From NCBI GenBank assembly GCA_964577205.1, contig CAZNYG010000052.1:1-14966 (forward strand): a DNA stretch of 14,966 nt, given 5' to 3'. The translations under genes and the position numbers were made by a program. Under the pieces are notes generated by a model, which was not told where the DNA came from, made no database searches, and saw only the letters and a program-made list of their open reading frames with translations. Positions within the stretch are counted from its first letter, which is position 1; each line of letters opens with the position of its first letter. The stretch comes from CAZNYG01 sp964577205. GTDB lineage: Bacteria > Elusimicrobiota > Endomicrobiia > Endomicrobiales > CAIRNS01. This document shows, piece by piece, positions 5,891 through 12,894 of this stretch.

Positions 5891-6532
5891 TTATTCGAAG
5901 ACCACGTCGTCGATGTACATGACGAATCCGTTGGGATTGTCATCCTTGGAAGCCGACCAGCAGAAACCGCCGATGATATTGCTCAGGTCTTTGTCCGCGA
6001 GATCGATCGTGTAGTCTTTCCAGTCAGTGGTAAGCTCCACGGGCCCGAGTGAAGCGGAATCAGAATCCGGATATTCGCCGGTAATGCCGCCGACTTTGAA
6101 CTCAGAGATCTTCTCTCCGCCTTTTTCTCCGCGTGCCCAGAACGTAAGCTTTTTGGCTCCGGTCAGGTTGTATCCGCCTTTTTTGTCGCCCCAGTTGTTG
6201 GCCGGCTGCTGCCAGTAAATGCCGGTCCATCCCGCGTTCTGGGTCATTTTCGCGCTGTAGGTGATCTTAACGCAGTTTTTGCCGCTATGCGGATTTTCGG
6301 GAGAACCCGGGTTGACTTTGAGATCGCCGTAATCGCCCATCCATCCTGAAGGCGCGAAATGATTGTCTCTCGCTCCCTGGTCCTTGTACACGTAGAAAGG
6401 CTGGAACCCTGTTTTCTGCGCCGCCGCTTTTACATCGCCGCCTGTTTTTGCCGCTTTCGGCGCCGCGCAGGAGACCTGCGTGAACACTGCCGTCATGCAA
6501 ACCGCAACCAACACATAGAATGCCTTCTTCAT
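5891..6532 (-). CDS. Carbohydrate-binding-like lipoprotein or secreted protein (PFYVY/GIYWQ family)
   Basis: This 213-residue exported protein starts at ATG 6532 behind a strong AAAGGAGA site (6539-6546). The signal peptide MKKAFYVLVAVCMTAVFTQV is followed by SC (Cys22). The lipobox is atypical, with Gln at -3, so it may instead be cleaved by signal peptidase I. After a short Ala/Lys linker the domain repeats the landmarks of the 5083-5769 product: FQPFYVYKD, PSGWMGD, GIYWQQPANNWG, KGGYNLTGAKKLTFWARGE, KISEFKVGGITG, GGFCW and a closing MYIDDVVFE strand. The two proteins are clearly a tandem duplication. It follows the OmpA-barrel gene by 108 bp, a gap in which I see no clear terminator or promoter. 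It is followed by a strong hairpin that could set it apart in expression level from the next four genes. Confidence 0.88.
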   Translation of the reverse strand: MKKAFYVLVAVCMTAVFTQVSCAAPKAAKTGGDVKAAAQKTGFQPFYVYKDQGARDNHFAPSGWMGDYGDLKVNPGSPENPHSGKNCVKITYSAKMTQNAGWTGIYWQQPANNWGDKKGGYNLTGAKKLTFWARGEKGGEKISEFKVGGITGEYPDSDSASLGPVELTTDWKDYTIDLADKDLSNIIGGFCWSASKDDNPNGFVMYIDDVVFE

Positions 6533-6640
6533 GATGCATCTCCTTTAGTTGATCCCCGCGGACGCGAAGCGTAACAGGCCACCCGTACATCCAGGCCCGA
6601 GAGCTGAGACGCGGGAATTCTTGGTTTAAAACATCAGCAG

Positions 6641-9343
6641 CTACTTCAGGATAATGACTTCCACCCTGCGGTTCGCCTCCCGGCCGGCCGCGGTCTTGTT
6701 GGATGCCGCCGGACGAGTCTTTCCGAACCCGGTTACCGTGATCCTTTGGGACTGGATACCGGCCTTGATCAAACGTCCGGCAACGCTGTTCGCGCGCTTT
6801 TCCGACAGCTTCTGGTTCATGTCGTCGTTGCCGACCGAATCAGTGTGGCCTTCGACGGATATCCTGTTCCCGGGATACGTTTCCAGCAGCCTGATCAGTT
6901 CAGCCAGCGGTTTTTCAGCCGCCGGTTTCAGGGCGGACTTGCCGGTGTCGAACAGGAACCGGGACGTCAGAGAGACCTTGAGGCCGCGTTCCGTTTCGGT
7001 CACCTTGATCTCTTTTGGAACCTCGCGGATCACCTCTTTTATCATTACTTTCGGTGGAACGGACACGGCCACCTTCCGTGGTTCCGCGAAGGCCGAGTTC
7101 CCGTTCTCGTCCGTCGCGCTCAGCTCCAGCGTGTACTCCCCGTCGGGGACGGGAGCGTTGTAGACATCGTCTATCCCGTCCCACTCCACTGAATAGGGAG
7201 GCTGGCCGTCGCCGCCTATATTCCTGACTACCTTACCGTTGCGGTTCTTTACGGCGATATTCCATTTTGCTATGCCTGAGATATCCGACGCCCAGGGCAG
7301 CACCTTTAGCCCTTCAGCTTCGGGATTGAAAGTTGTCGTCGATACCGTAAGAGCGACCTGAGGCGGCGTAACATCCGATTCCGGAGATTCGCCTATCCGT
7401 TCTCCGGTTTCGGGTTTTCCCGAACCGAAATACGGAATGTACGGGCCGAAGGAAAGAGTGACGAAACAATGTATTTCGTCATAATTCCCCAGCTCGCTCG
7501 CGAAGTACCGGCGGTCGGTTTCCCGGGCGGCCGTGTAATCTATCCCCGCGTTGATATATTCTCCGAGATCACGGCTCACGCACAGCTGATACAGCTGATC
7601 GAACGTCTGGCCGAACATGCGGTGCCAGTCTTCCGGCCCCCAGTGATCCTGCGCGTAACGGAACTTGCCGCGCCATGGACCGGTTTTCGCGCTGACGCTC
7701 CCGAAGTAGTATCCCGTGGAAGGTTTTTCCTTTTCAGTCGTCGTCCTGTAGGCAAAACTGGTGGTCGCGAGCGATTCTCCCGCTCCGGCTTCCACAATGA
7801 ATGCCCAGCGGGGGATGTTGATGACCGAGAGGAGCTTGAATTCCCCCATATAGTCGCTGGTCGGCCACGCCCCGGTCACAAAAGGCGGTTCCCAGAGGGT
7901 ATGGCTGTATTCGTTCCAGTAGCGCAGCCGGTCGGTCGCGGTAAAATATTTAGTGAGCGTATACTTTCCGGCAAAAGCGACATGAGAATTCTCTTCGGGG
8001 TTGATATTCCATTCCTCGGGGATATTGGGTTGATACCTGTAAAACCAGGTCCCGGGCGTCTGATCGAACGTGATGACCGCCGACATAATGCTTGCTTCCC
8101 GGTTGTTCCAGTCGGTGCCCTGGAGGTTCTGGTCCCAGCCGACCCAGAACGGGCTTTCCGGGCCGCGGGGTGAAAATATGGACGGGCCGGTATTGCCGGA
8201 TGTCCCGTTGTTCACCAGCGGCAGAGGCCCGAGCAGCGGTTTACGGTAAGTATACTCGACCGCTCCCTGCACGTTCCTGGTTATGGTCCGCATGAACTGA
8301 GCGTTCACCTCCTGCCTGTTTCCCGCGACCAGTCCCCTGTAGGTGTATTGGAAGGACATCTGGCTGAAGATCGACTTCGGTTTAATGGAGAGCCTGGAGC
8401 TGAAGCCGAGCGCGTCCTGCTGCCCGGTCGTCCCGGTCTTGCGCTCGTATGATGTGCCGAGATACCCGGCGCCGGGAGCGGCGTCTTCAACATACACGTA
8501 GTCCCGGTTGAGCCTGAACGGCTGGTAAAGAATGCCCACCTGAAGAGGATTTTCCATCAGGAAGAAATCGCCGCTGATCTCAGCCGACTGCATCCTTTCG
8601 TCGGGATCGCCGTACGGGATGATGTGGTTGCGGTAGATCAGGTGCATGTTCCTGTTCAGCAGGGTAAAGCCATAGTTCGCGTAAACACCGTTGCGATAAT
8701 CCCATATCGCTTCCGTGCCGTAAATAAGATCGAGTTTGCCGGCTTTCCCCTTCGCGGTCATTTCCCACCCTTCGGGAACCGGGCGGCCGGAAACACGCAC
8801 GTATTTTTCTGATTCGTTCTGGGCGGGGTAGAGATCGAAAAGGTCGCCCTCGTACTGCCAGTTGAAATGGCCGACATTACGGAAGTAACGCAGGTTCGCC
8901 CAGTCCAGAAAATCCCATTTTATATCCGCGCGTTTCCAGTAGAAGCTGGCATCGTTCGAATACATGCGGTGTTCGAGGTTGACCGGCATCCAGTAGCGGT
9001 CGGCATACTGCGCTATGAACTCAAGCCCGAGGTCGCCGTAGAGATTATCGAGAGGCCTGAAGCCGATGTTGAGGAACAATGTCTGTCCGAAGGAATGTTC
9101 CCAGGAAGGAGACCCGGGAGTTGAAAGATGGAAGGTATAATCGTAATTTATGTCTTTATCGCCTGAACGCCGCGCCGTCCAGTCGTCACCCAGTTTGTGC
9201 GAAAAGGTCTCAAGCCGCAGAGAGCCCCCAATACTGACAGACCCGGTCTCCAGCAGCGTGTCCTGAGCTGAGGAGATCGAAACCGATGCGGCCAGGGCAA
9301 TGGCGGCAAGGCCATAAAGCAGTGCGGGTTTCATCGCTGTCAT
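6641..9343 (-). CDS. Large outer-membrane beta-barrel with Ig-like and OmpA C-terminal domains
   Basis: From ATG 9343 (codon 10 of the open frame, behind GAAAGAAG) this is 900 residues. The signal peptide is MTAMKPALLYGLAAIALAAS, cleaved near SSA|QD. About residues 25-645 are alternating aromatic/polar strands (for example SIGGSLRLETF, QMSFQYTYRGL, KYFTATDRLRYWNEYS, EIHCFVTLSFGPYIPYF), typical of an outer-membrane barrel. About 660-765 resemble a FlgD-type Ig domain (PPYSVEWDGIDD, VPDGEYTLELSATDENGN). After a charged linker rich in Val, Ile, Lys and Glu, residues 790-900 are an OmpA-C peptidoglycan-binding domain with GHTDSVGN and LSEKRANSV, including the Asp and Arg that contact peptidoglycan in the family. 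It is far longer than classical OmpA. It follows the GH-A gene pair by 45 bp, which suggests co-expression. I infer an outer-membrane pore or anchor tied to the cell wall. Confidence 0.9.
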   Translation of the reverse strand: MTAMKPALLYGLAAIALAASVSISSAQDTLLETGSVSIGGSLRLETFSHKLGDDWTARRSGDKDINYDYTFHLSTPGSPSWEHSFGQTLFLNIGFRPLDNLYGDLGLEFIAQYADRYWMPVNLEHRMYSNDASFYWKRADIKWDFLDWANLRYFRNVGHFNWQYEGDLFDLYPAQNESEKYVRVSGRPVPEGWEMTAKGKAGKLDLIYGTEAIWDYRNGVYANYGFTLLNRNMHLIYRNHIIPYGDPDERMQSAEISGDFFLMENPLQVGILYQPFRLNRDYVYVEDAAPGAGYLGTSYERKTGTTGQQDALGFSSRLSIKPKSIFSQMSFQYTYRGLVAGNRQEVNAQFMRTITRNVQGAVEYTYRKPLLGPLPLVNNGTSGNTGPSIFSPRGPESPFWVGWDQNLQGTDWNNREASIMSAVITFDQTPGTWFYRYQPNIPEEWNINPEENSHVAFAGKYTLTKYFTATDRLRYWNEYSHTLWEPPFVTGAWPTSDYMGEFKLLSVINIPRWAFIVEAGAGESLATTSFAYRTTTEKEKPSTGYYFGSVSAKTGPWRGKFRYAQDHWGPEDWHRMFGQTFDQLYQLCVSRDLGEYINAGIDYTAARETDRRYFASELGNYDEIHCFVTLSFGPYIPYFGSGKPETGERIGESPESDVTPPQVALTVSTTTFNPEAEGLKVLPWASDISGIAKWNIAVKNRNGKVVRNIGGDGQPPYSVEWDGIDDVYNAPVPDGEYTLELSATDENGNSAFAEPRKVAVSVPPKVMIKEVIREVPKEIKVTETERGLKVSLTSRFLFDTGKSALKPAAEKPLAELIRLLETYPGNRISVEGHTDSVGNDDMNQKLSEKRANSVAGRLIKAGIQSQRITVTGFGKTRPAASNKTAAGREANRRVEVIILK

Positions 9344-9388
9344 TGTATATCTTCTTTCAATAAGAGTCAAGCGGCCCCGGCAGGCGGT

Positions 9389-10720
9389 TCAGTTCGCCGT
9401 CCCTGTCGCCGCTTCGACGTCAAAATCATCCTGTTCTATCATGCGGAACGAACGGTTCCATAATTCGTCCCTGTAAAGGAAGTAGGCCTTTTTTGGCTGC
9501 CTCAGGAACGGAGCGCGGATGCCTTTACCCTGGCCGCAGATGCCGAGCCACTCGTCATTGAACCAGCCGTCAATGGTGTTGCCCTGCCAGGCGCCCAGCG
9601 CGGTATCGTGTTCTTTCGCGGAACCGCACAGCCACCACTTGTCCAGCCAGGAGTACACCACTCCACCGACAGCGTTGCCCGCCCTGCCGCCCCAGTAACT
9701 GTTGGCCTCGATATCCCTCCAGGCGCGGCGGTGGTACTCGGATTGATAGTGCTCGTCTTCCACGCCCTTTTTCTGATTGAAAGAGTCGGTGCCGTATTCC
9801 GTTATCAGTACCGGGCGGTCGAAACTGCCGCTGGTCCGCGTCCAGAGAGGGCCGAAACCGTACGGGCCCGTGTACGCGTTATATCCGATAATGTCTATGG
9901 CTGGCGCAAAACGCTTGTAGTATGTCAGCAGGCGAGTGGTCGCGTTACAAACACCCACGGGATGGTTGGGATCGAGGCGTTTGATCATCTGGCATACCTC
10001 GTTAAGGAACCGGGCGTAGGCTTCAGGCTGCCTGGCCGCGTTGGTATTGTTGCTTGTCGAATTGGCCTGACTTCCCGCCGAATCATTCTCGTTGCCCAGC
10101 ATCCACATTAGAACGTACGGCTCATCCTTATGCTCCATGACCATCGCGCGGACACTTTCCTTCATCTTTTCACGCTGCGCTGGATCGGTATAATCCGTCC
10201 CCGTGTTCCAGTCCGCGCCGCTCCCAACGGTATAGGCGCCGAGATAATCACCCATGACCGAACGTATGCCGTGCGTCAGAAAAAGATCCCGCAGCAGTTC
10301 CCTCTGCACGCCGTCATGGTGGTATATGCGGATCGTGTTGCAGCCCATATCCTCCAGGAGCTGAAAATCCCCCACCGCGTTCTCGTCCGCGTCCTGGTAA
10401 TCGTCCCGGTTCGCGTCGATGAAGGAATCGTAGGCCGCATCGCACAAGCCGTTATCGTTCTCATCCTGGAGCATCCACGCGTTGCACTCGCCCTGCGCCC
10501 TGCAGGCCGGGTCCGGAGAGTATTCAACGCCTTTGACGATGAAAGGTTCTTCGTCGACCAGCAGGAGCCATCTCCCGTCGCGCTTTTCCACCTTGACGCG
10601 GCAGGCGCGTATGGCGTTGCGCCCGTCTTCAGCGAAACACTGAGCCGGGACGGCAACGGGAACCGTCATTCCCAGGACAGCCAGAGACAGGATGGAAGAG
10701 AACGCCTTCTTCAAGGTCAT
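9389..10720 (-). CDS. Secreted clan GH-A glycosidase-like protein with two calcium-type loops
   Basis: This 443-residue protein has a signal peptide (cleaved near residues 26-30). Barrel landmarks follow: FIVKGVEYSP (residues 60-69), MGCNTIRIYHHDG (125-137), MWMLGNEND with the presumed acid/base Glu211, and VLITEYGTD with the presumed nucleophile Glu308. This is the clan GH-A layout; motifs are closest to GH2 TIM barrels and to GH72-type glucanosyltransferases, but it matches neither well enough to name a reaction. Two Asp/Asn-rich loops, DENDNGLCD (86-94) and DANRDDYQD (102-110), look like EF-hand or thrombospondin-type calcium sites inserted after the first barrel strand. It is a paralogue of the next gene upstream, whose stop is 3 bp before its ATG. 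AAAGGTGAAAG precedes the ATG. It lacks the ~250-residue N-terminal extension of its partner. Secreted hydrolase or transglycosidase; substrate unknown. Confidence 0.9.
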   Translation of the reverse strand: MTLKKAFSSILSLAVLGMTVPVAVPAQCFAEDGRNAIRACRVKVEKRDGRWLLLVDEEPFIVKGVEYSPDPACRAQGECNAWMLQDENDNGLCDAAYDSFIDANRDDYQDADENAVGDFQLLEDMGCNTIRIYHHDGVQRELLRDLFLTHGIRSVMGDYLGAYTVGSGADWNTGTDYTDPAQREKMKESVRAMVMEHKDEPYVLMWMLGNENDSAGSQANSTSNNTNAARQPEAYARFLNEVCQMIKRLDPNHPVGVCNATTRLLTYYKRFAPAIDIIGYNAYTGPYGFGPLWTRTSGSFDRPVLITEYGTDSFNQKKGVEDEHYQSEYHRRAWRDIEANSYWGGRAGNAVGGVVYSWLDKWWLCGSAKEHDTALGAWQGNTIDGWFNDEWLGICGQGKGIRAPFLRQPKKAYFLYRDELWNRSFRMIEQDDFDVEAATGTAN

Positions 10721-10723
10721 CTT

Positions 10724-12649
10724 TCACCTTTTATACTTGTCCCACATCCTCTTGTATTCGAAGTACGCGGGCCGCAGCTGCCTCAGGAAAGGGCTGTTCC
10801 TGCCGTCGCCCTGGCTGACGATGCCGAGCCATTCTTCATAGCTCCATCCGTCAAGGAACGGAGCGCCGAACTGTCCAACTGTATCCTGTTTGGCGGGATC
10901 GAACTCCGGAGGAGGGCCTGCCTTCCACCACTCATCGGTATATTCGAAAAGAATACCGCCGAGCGCGTTACCCGACCCATAGCCGGCGAAGTTATTTTCC
11001 ATATCGGTCCAGTTGCCTCTCAGGTAAGTTGCCTGCGCGGCTTCGCTCCGCTCCTGAGGCCAGGTCTTGTGATAAGCCGAACATCCGTATTCAGTGACAA
11101 CGACGGGGCGTCCGTACACTTCGCTGGCGTCCCTCCACAAGGCTCCGAAACCCTGGTCGCCGCGATAAGCGTTGGCGCCGAAAATATCGATCTCCGGCGC
11201 GTTCGCAGCGCATATGTCGAGGAACAGAGTGTCTCCGTTGCAGATCGCTACCGGCCGCTGCTGCGGGTCCAGTTCTTTGACGAGTTTCGCGGCCCTGTTC
11301 ACGAACGCGTAGTAAGCGTCGGGCTGCAGCCGCGCCCGGCACCCGTTCCCGGGTGTCACTCCTTTGACGCCGGGAGTGCCGTAATTGTTCTCATTGCCCA
11401 GCACCCACATAAGTATGTAGGGTTCGTCCTTGTATTCAAGCACCATCTGGCGGACGCTGTCCAGCATGTTCTGCTGCTGGTCTTCTTTCGTGTAGTCCGT
11501 CCCTTCGTACCAGTCCGCCTTCGAACCCGTGCAGTACATGCCGATGAAGTCGCCCATCAGATACATGAAGCCGTACTTCTCGTACCCTTCGCGCAGGAGC
11601 TTTTTGTTGAAATCGGCGTGGTGATACAGCCGCAGCGTGTTGACGCCCATGTCCTTCATCAGTTTGAAATCTCCGACCGCTTTTTCACCCGGATCCTGTT
11701 CATTATTCCGGTTCTTGTCAACCCATGCTTCATAAGGGCCGTCTATGATGCCGTTCTTGTCAAAGTCGGCGAACATCCAGTCGCGTGACACGTTCAGTGT
11801 CCCGTTGTCCGGGCTCAATCCCACCTTGTTCGGAGAGTACGCGATGCCGCGCACATACCACGGCTTGCCCTCAACGGTCAGCTGCCAGTGTTTGTTCCCG
11901 TATTCCAGCAGTTTTACGCTACCTTTGCCTATGGTGCGGACAACGGGTACTTTTGACAGATCCGTCTTCGGTTCAATCAAATCCTTTTTAGAAGCTTTGA
12001 CGATCCTGCCAGGGTCAACGGTGAACACGTCGTTCTTGATGTCGTTGTCGAACCAGTTCTTCACCCTGATCTCCGCGCCGACCAGCTTCATGCCCAGCTC
12101 GGGATGCTCACGGGTAATGTATTTGATCCTGTCGATCGAGACCGGACCGATATACCAGGGCGTTTTCCAGTAGGTGTATCCGATAGACTTCGGGAAATGA
12201 ACGACTATTGCGTAGTAGGCCTTGACCGCCTGTTTGAGATTACCCGATCTCTCGAGCGCCACCGCCGTATAATATTGTTTTACTCCCGGTTCTTCGGAAC
12301 TCGTGGCCCATTTATAAAAGTTGCGCTCGTTGTCGTCCGTGTTCACGAAATCCCAGTGGCTGCCGTTCAGCATGCCGGCGGCTTTCATCTTCTTGAACCC
12401 GGGATCCTGCAGCAGGCCGGCCGTGTTCGGGAAGACGCCTTCGCCGACGGCTTTTTTGAGCTCGTTGTGGCGGGTTATCCTGTACCTGTAGTTCTCGGTG
12501 CCTGCATTCTCGAAAACGCCATAGCGGCCGTACGCGACGATATCCTCGGTACCGGGATCATGAACGGTGAATGATTCAGCGGAAAACGATCCGGTAGGAA
12601 CGAGAGCGGCGCAGATCAACAGGCAAATCGTACGGGAGCGGACTGACAT
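10724..12649 (-). CDS. Secreted clan GH-A glycosidase-like protein with long N-terminal extension
   Basis: This 641-residue protein starts at ATG 12649 behind AGGAGGT (12656-12662). A signal peptide ends near residue 24 (SFSA|ES). Residues 25-240 form an extension of unknown family containing one TPR-like helix pair (YYTAVALERSGNLKQAVKAY, 126-145). The GH-A barrel spans about 255-641: WYVRGIAYSPN (264-274), MGVNTLRLYHHAD (334-346), MWVLGNENN with presumed acid/base Glu420, and VVVTEYGCS with presumed nucleophile Glu520. Calcium-type loops lie at DFDKNGIID (295-303) and DKNRNNEQD (311-319). Both catalytic glutamates are intact, so it is probably active. The C-terminal SPFLRQLRPAYFEYK resembles APFLRQPKKAYFLYR in its partner, which begins 3 bp downstream. 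It starts 92 bp after tRNA-Val. Role inferred: processing of a cell-surface or extracellular glycan. Confidence 0.9.
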   Translation of the reverse strand: MSVRSRTICLLICAALVPTGSFSAESFTVHDPGTEDIVAYGRYGVFENAGTENYRYRITRHNELKKAVGEGVFPNTAGLLQDPGFKKMKAAGMLNGSHWDFVNTDDNERNFYKWATSSEEPGVKQYYTAVALERSGNLKQAVKAYYAIVVHFPKSIGYTYWKTPWYIGPVSIDRIKYITREHPELGMKLVGAEIRVKNWFDNDIKNDVFTVDPGRIVKASKKDLIEPKTDLSKVPVVRTIGKGSVKLLEYGNKHWQLTVEGKPWYVRGIAYSPNKVGLSPDNGTLNVSRDWMFADFDKNGIIDGPYEAWVDKNRNNEQDPGEKAVGDFKLMKDMGVNTLRLYHHADFNKKLLREGYEKYGFMYLMGDFIGMYCTGSKADWYEGTDYTKEDQQQNMLDSVRQMVLEYKDEPYILMWVLGNENNYGTPGVKGVTPGNGCRARLQPDAYYAFVNRAAKLVKELDPQQRPVAICNGDTLFLDICAANAPEIDIFGANAYRGDQGFGALWRDASEVYGRPVVVTEYGCSAYHKTWPQERSEAAQATYLRGNWTDMENNFAGYGSGNALGGILFEYTDEWWKAGPPPEFDPAKQDTVGQFGAPFLDGWSYEEWLGIVSQGDGRNSPFLRQLRPAYFEYKRMWDKYKR

Positions 12650-12652
12650 TAT

Positions 12653-12665
12653 GGCACCTCCTGCC
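12653..12665 (-). promoter_or_regulatory. Shine-Dalgarno in a small inverted repeat
   Basis: The minus strand reads GGCAGGAGGTGCC directly upstream of ATG 12649. GGCA and TGCC can pair around GGAGG, placing a strong Shine-Dalgarno in the loop of a 4-bp hairpin. The site itself (AGGAGGT, 6 bases from the ATG) fixes the start of the 641-residue gene. Whether the hairpin has any effect is unknown. Confidence 0.5.
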
Positions 12666-12741
12666 GTGTTCTTAATTGATTAGACAATTTTTTCGCAAGA
12701 TAGTTTCGTGAAAAACGCCGGAGAGTTTAAGAAGGAGTACA

Positions 12742-12813
12742 TGGGCAATGCAGGGATCGAACCTGCGGCATCTTCCTTGTAAGGGAAGCGCTCTTCCGCT
12801 GAGCTAATTGCCC
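12742..12813 (-). tRNA. tRNA-Val (anticodon TAC)
   Basis: A 72-base cloverleaf on the minus strand. The 7-bp acceptor stem is GGGCAAT/ATTGCCC with discriminator A, the D stem GCTC/GAGC, and the anticodon stem CTTCC/GGAAG with loop CTTACAA (anticodon TAC, reading GTA). A 5-base variable loop is followed by T stem GCAGG/CCTGC with loop TTCGATC. All stems pair perfectly. The 3' CCA is not encoded. It has its own promoter at 12824-12852, and no clear terminator separates it from the glycosidase-like gene starting at 12649. Confidence 0.97.
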
Positions 12814-12823
12814 GATGGGCTTT

Positions 12824-12852
12824 ATGGTAGCAAATGGACGGAAAATTGTCAA
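12824..12852 (-). promoter_or_regulatory. tRNA-Val promoter
   Basis: On the minus strand, TTGACA (plus 12847-12852) is a perfect -35 element, followed after exactly 17 bp by TACCAT (plus 12824-12829; four of six consensus bases). The predicted start lies about 5 bases before the mature 5' end of tRNA-Val. Because no terminator is obvious after the tRNA, this promoter might also feed the glycosidase genes downstream. Confidence 0.8.
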
Positions 12853-12894
12853 AAAACGACGATCATCGCGACCAGTATTAAAGCAGCCGGAGGA

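Noticed and set aside
6533..6640. Possible terminator between the OmpA-barrel gene and the following lipoprotein
   Set aside because: Only a weak GGCC-GGCC pairing with no T-run; not enough to call.
10130..11788. A 552-codon plus-strand open frame opposite the GH-A genes
   Set aside because: It is antisense to two genes with signal peptides, catalytic motifs and ribosome-binding sites. Its translation is Val/Arg/His-rich with no recognisable domain, typical of a codon-bias shadow.
12742..12813. tRNA 3' end as an attachment site of a genomic island
   Set aside because: No second copy of the tRNA 3' segment, integrase or transposase was found in the window.
12853..12894. Possible terminator after the phosphorylase gene (T-run in GTCGTTTTTTG)
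   Set aside because: The sequence before the T-run forms at best a 3-4 bp stem, and the T-run overlaps the -35 element of the tRNA promoter.
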